Below, piece by piece: positions 62,363-64,000 of a stretch of 64,000 nucleotides of DNA. The notes under the pieces were generated by a model. The model saw only the letters and a program-made list of their open reading frames with translations, did no database searches and had not been told where the DNA came from. The stretch spans positions 393,868 to 457,867 of the forward strand of contig CAWAEG010000008.1 of NCBI GenBank assembly GCA_963780895.1, written 5' to 3'. Each line of letters starts with the position of its first letter. The stretch's first letter is position 1. The stretch is from DASQFI01 sp963780895 (GTDB lineage: Bacteria > Acidobacteriota > Vicinamibacteria > Vicinamibacterales > SCN-69-37). The position numbers and the translations under genes are program-made.

Positions 62363-63100
62363 GTGGAGAGAAGTGATTATGAAAGCGCAGCAACGGCACC
62401 ATCTAAGCAGAACGAGATCGCGCAGACCACTGCGCGCATCGTCGAGACGTTTGCAAGCAACCGCGATCGGATCCTGACGATCTCCGTGATCGTCCTGCTC
62501 ATCGTCGTGGTGGGCGGCGGGTATTTCTTCTGGCGCCAGCGGACGAACGAGAAGGCGGGCGCGATGCTCGGCGTGGCGATGGCCGTCGGTCAGAGCCAGA
62601 TTGTTCCCGCGCCTACCGTTCCGGGCGCGACGCAGGCCGCGAACACCTATCCAACCGAGCGCGCGCGTCAGGATGCCGCCCTCAAAGCGTTCCAGGAAGT
62701 CGCGGCTACGTACCCGTCGACCGACGCCGGCATCGCTGCGCAGTATCACGCCGCCGGCACGTTGCTCTCGATTGGACGGCTTCCCGAAGCGGAGCAAGCG
62801 TTCGCCGATGCCGCTGCCCGAGCCGGATCGTCGGTGTACGGCGCGATGGCCAAACTCGGCCGCGCCGAGGCGATGATCGGGCAGACGAAGTATGACGACG
62901 CGATCAAGGCGCTGACGGATCTGTCGGCCGATCGAGACGGCGCGCTGCCCGTCGACGGCGTGCTGATGGAGCTGGCGCGCGCGTGCGTGAAGGCCGGCAA
63001 GAAGCAAGAGGCGCGCGCCGCCTTCAAGCGCGTGGTCGACGAGTTTCCGGAGTCGCCCTACGGCCAGGCCGCTCGTCAGCAGTTGACGATGCTGAATTAG
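62363..63100 (+). CDS. Membrane-anchored TPR protein (YfgM/CcmH-like)
   Basis: The protein has 245 residues from a GTG. A cytoplasmic N-terminus of about 36 residues is followed by one helix (ILTISVIVLLIVVVGGGYFF), then a periplasmic segment with TPR-like helical repeats (ALKAFQEVAATYPSTDAGI, AAQYHAAGTLLSIGRLPEAE, AYG-type pairs to EFPESPYGQAARQQL). This matches YfgM-like proteins that assist periplasmic folding near the Sec translocon. It is the first chromosomal gene after the island and lies 10 nt from attR, so its native promoter must have been at or before the tRNA gene and insertion may have changed its expression. Confidence 0.75.
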   Translation: MERSDYESAATAPSKQNEIAQTTARIVETFASNRDRILTISVIVLLIVVVGGGYFFWRQRTNEKAGAMLGVAMAVGQSQIVPAPTVPGATQAANTYPTERARQDAALKAFQEVAATYPSTDAGIAAQYHAAGTLLSIGRLPEAEQAFADAAARAGSSVYGAMAKLGRAEAMIGQTKYDDAIKALTDLSADRDGALPVDGVLMELARACVKAGKKQEARAAFKRVVDEFPESPYGQAARQQLTMLN

Positions 63101-63151
63101 ACCTCGGGTGTCTTTTTCGTTTTGCTTTTCCAGAAAAAGACACCCGAGGTC
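63100..63151. terminator. Long hairpin with 19-bp stem after the TPR gene
   Basis: GACCTCGGGTGTCTTTTTC (63100-63118) is the exact reverse complement of 63133-63151, with a 14-nt loop. The stem contains T5/A5 runs, so it can act as a bidirectional terminator; the GGTGTCTTTTT core also resembles dispersed repeat elements. It starts at the last base of the TAG stop. Confidence 0.65.
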
Positions 63152-63160
63152 CTTCCCCAT

Positions 63161-64000
63161 ATGGCCCGAATTCTCCTTTCCCTGCTCGTCGCAGCAACGG
63201 CGGTGGGCCTGGCGGCCCAGACGCCGCGCCAGACAGCCGACGACTCCGGACCCGCGGACCTCGTTCTCCTGAACGGCCGCATTTAACGCTCGACGCGGCC
63301 CGGCCGTGGGCTGAGGCGCTTGCCGTCAAGCGCGGCCGCATCGCGGCTGTGGGAACGAGCGCGGAAATCAAGCCGCTCGTGGGGCCAAAGACGACCAGCC
63401 TCAATCTGGCGGGCGCGTTTGCCACCGCGGGCTTCAACGACGGGCACGTCCACATCGAATCGACCGGCGCGCTGCTGACGGGCGCCAACCTTCTGGACGT
63501 CCACGAACCCAAGGCCTTCCGTCAGCGGATCGCCGAGGCCGCCAAGCGGCTGCCACCCGGCAGCTGGATTCAGCGTGGCGACTGGGGCGCGTACGAACAG
63601 TGGAACCAGGGTTCGGCCGGTGCAGCAGCCTCCGCAGCGGCGTCAGGCCCGTTCATGCCCGACCGGCAGTTGATCGACGACGTGACGCCGAACCATCCGG
63701 TCCTCGTCAACCGGTTCGATTCGTCCGTGTTTCTGGCCAACTCGCGCGCGCTGGCGCTCGCCGGCATCACCGACACGACGCCGAACCCGGAAGGCGGCGA
63801 GTTCGTCCGTGACGCGAGCGGACGACTGAACGGCTTGCTCAAAGGATCGGCCGTCGCCGTGGTGCGCAAGGCGGTGACGCCAATCTCGTCGAGCAGCGTC
63901 TCGTCCAGGTCCGCGCCGTGCTGCAGGAAGCGCGCGAAGGCGGCGTGACGACCATGCAGGACCTGACGTCGGCCAATCAGCTGCGCGCCTACCAGGCGCT
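63161..64000 (+). CDS. Exported amidohydrolase (YtcJ-like), frameshifted and 3'-truncated by the window
   Basis: The ATG at 63161 opens a signal peptide (ILLSLLVAATAVGLAAQ). A frame change near 63285 occurs inside NGRI-LTLDAARPWAEALAV, the start of the beta-sandwich of YtcJ-type amidohydrolases; a second near 63885 restores NLVEQRLVQVRAVLQEAR and GGVTTMQDLTS. The metal-binding GFNDGHVHIES (His pair) is intact, as is WIQRGDWG. These enzymes hydrolyse amides or cyclic amides with a metal centre. The rest of the barrel lies beyond the window. Confidence 0.75.

Overview
The window is a GC-rich chromosomal segment of a Gram-negative soil-type bacterium, most likely an acidobacterium (Vicinamibacteria-like). 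The evidence is gene content: an Oar-like TonB receptor with an N-terminal carboxypeptidase-regulatory domain, giant BNR/VPS10-type propeller proteins, Ser/Thr kinases fused to sensor or TPR domains, a reaction-centre-type cytochrome c, an ECF42/DGPF pair and several outer-membrane barrels. This assignment is inferred from gene families; no 16S rRNA is present.

Many reading frames break and resume in another frame, and a single base correction restores a full, family-like protein ending at the expected C-terminus. Examples are a cyclase/ATPase, a lycopene-cyclase-like protein, two TonB or propeller genes, an M55 peptidase, a BNR protein, acylphosphatase, apt, the integrase, the primase, the capsid gene and an amidohydrolase. 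This looks like residual indel error in the assembly rather than mass gene decay. I annotate such loci as one gene and say where the frame moves.

Layout. 1-9.6 kb: a soluble-adenylyl-cyclase-like protein, a UbiA-family enzyme convergent with a lycopene-cyclase-like membrane protein, a TonB receptor, and a kinase with an N-terminal cyclic-nucleotide-binding domain. 10-16.7 kb: a BNR protein, then a tightly coupled glycan operon (GT-C membrane transferase, epimerase, GT2, methyltransferase). 17-25.7 kb: MASE1-type histidine kinase with a FixJ-like receiver, a K+ channel, gene debris, a VapBC pair with an operator, a serine hydrolase, a sulfatase, a STAS protein, and MarR with a palindrome and a membrane protein. 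25.8-35.8 kb: M55 and M20 peptidases, an Oar-like receptor, and a tandemly duplicated secreted propeller gene whose duplication carried along the 3' end of the receptor gene. 35.8-50.7 kb: a TPR kinase, an outer-membrane protein, cytochrome c, a LytS/LytTR pair, ECF42 with its DGPF partner, a DUF4214-type protein, a second BNR protein, acylphosphatase and apt.

50.7-62.35 kb: the most interesting part. A tRNA-Arg(CCT) gene is followed by a tyrosine integrase, and 11.5 kb later the last 48 nt of the tRNA are repeated (46/48 identical). Between these att sites lie the integrase, an AlpA-like regulator, a CHC2/Toprim primase fused to a P-loop ATPase, an HK97-type major capsid protein, a putative virion protein, a VRR-NUC nuclease and several small proteins joined by 4-bp overlaps. 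I see no portal, terminase, protease or tail gene. I read it as a candidate capsid-encoding phage satellite or phage-inducible island. Its right third carries cargo: an NHLP-like small protein, an ASH-domain lipoprotein, a membrane protein and a PD-(D/E)XK-like protein.

62.36-64 kb: chromosomal genes resume with a TPR membrane protein and a truncated amidohydrolase.
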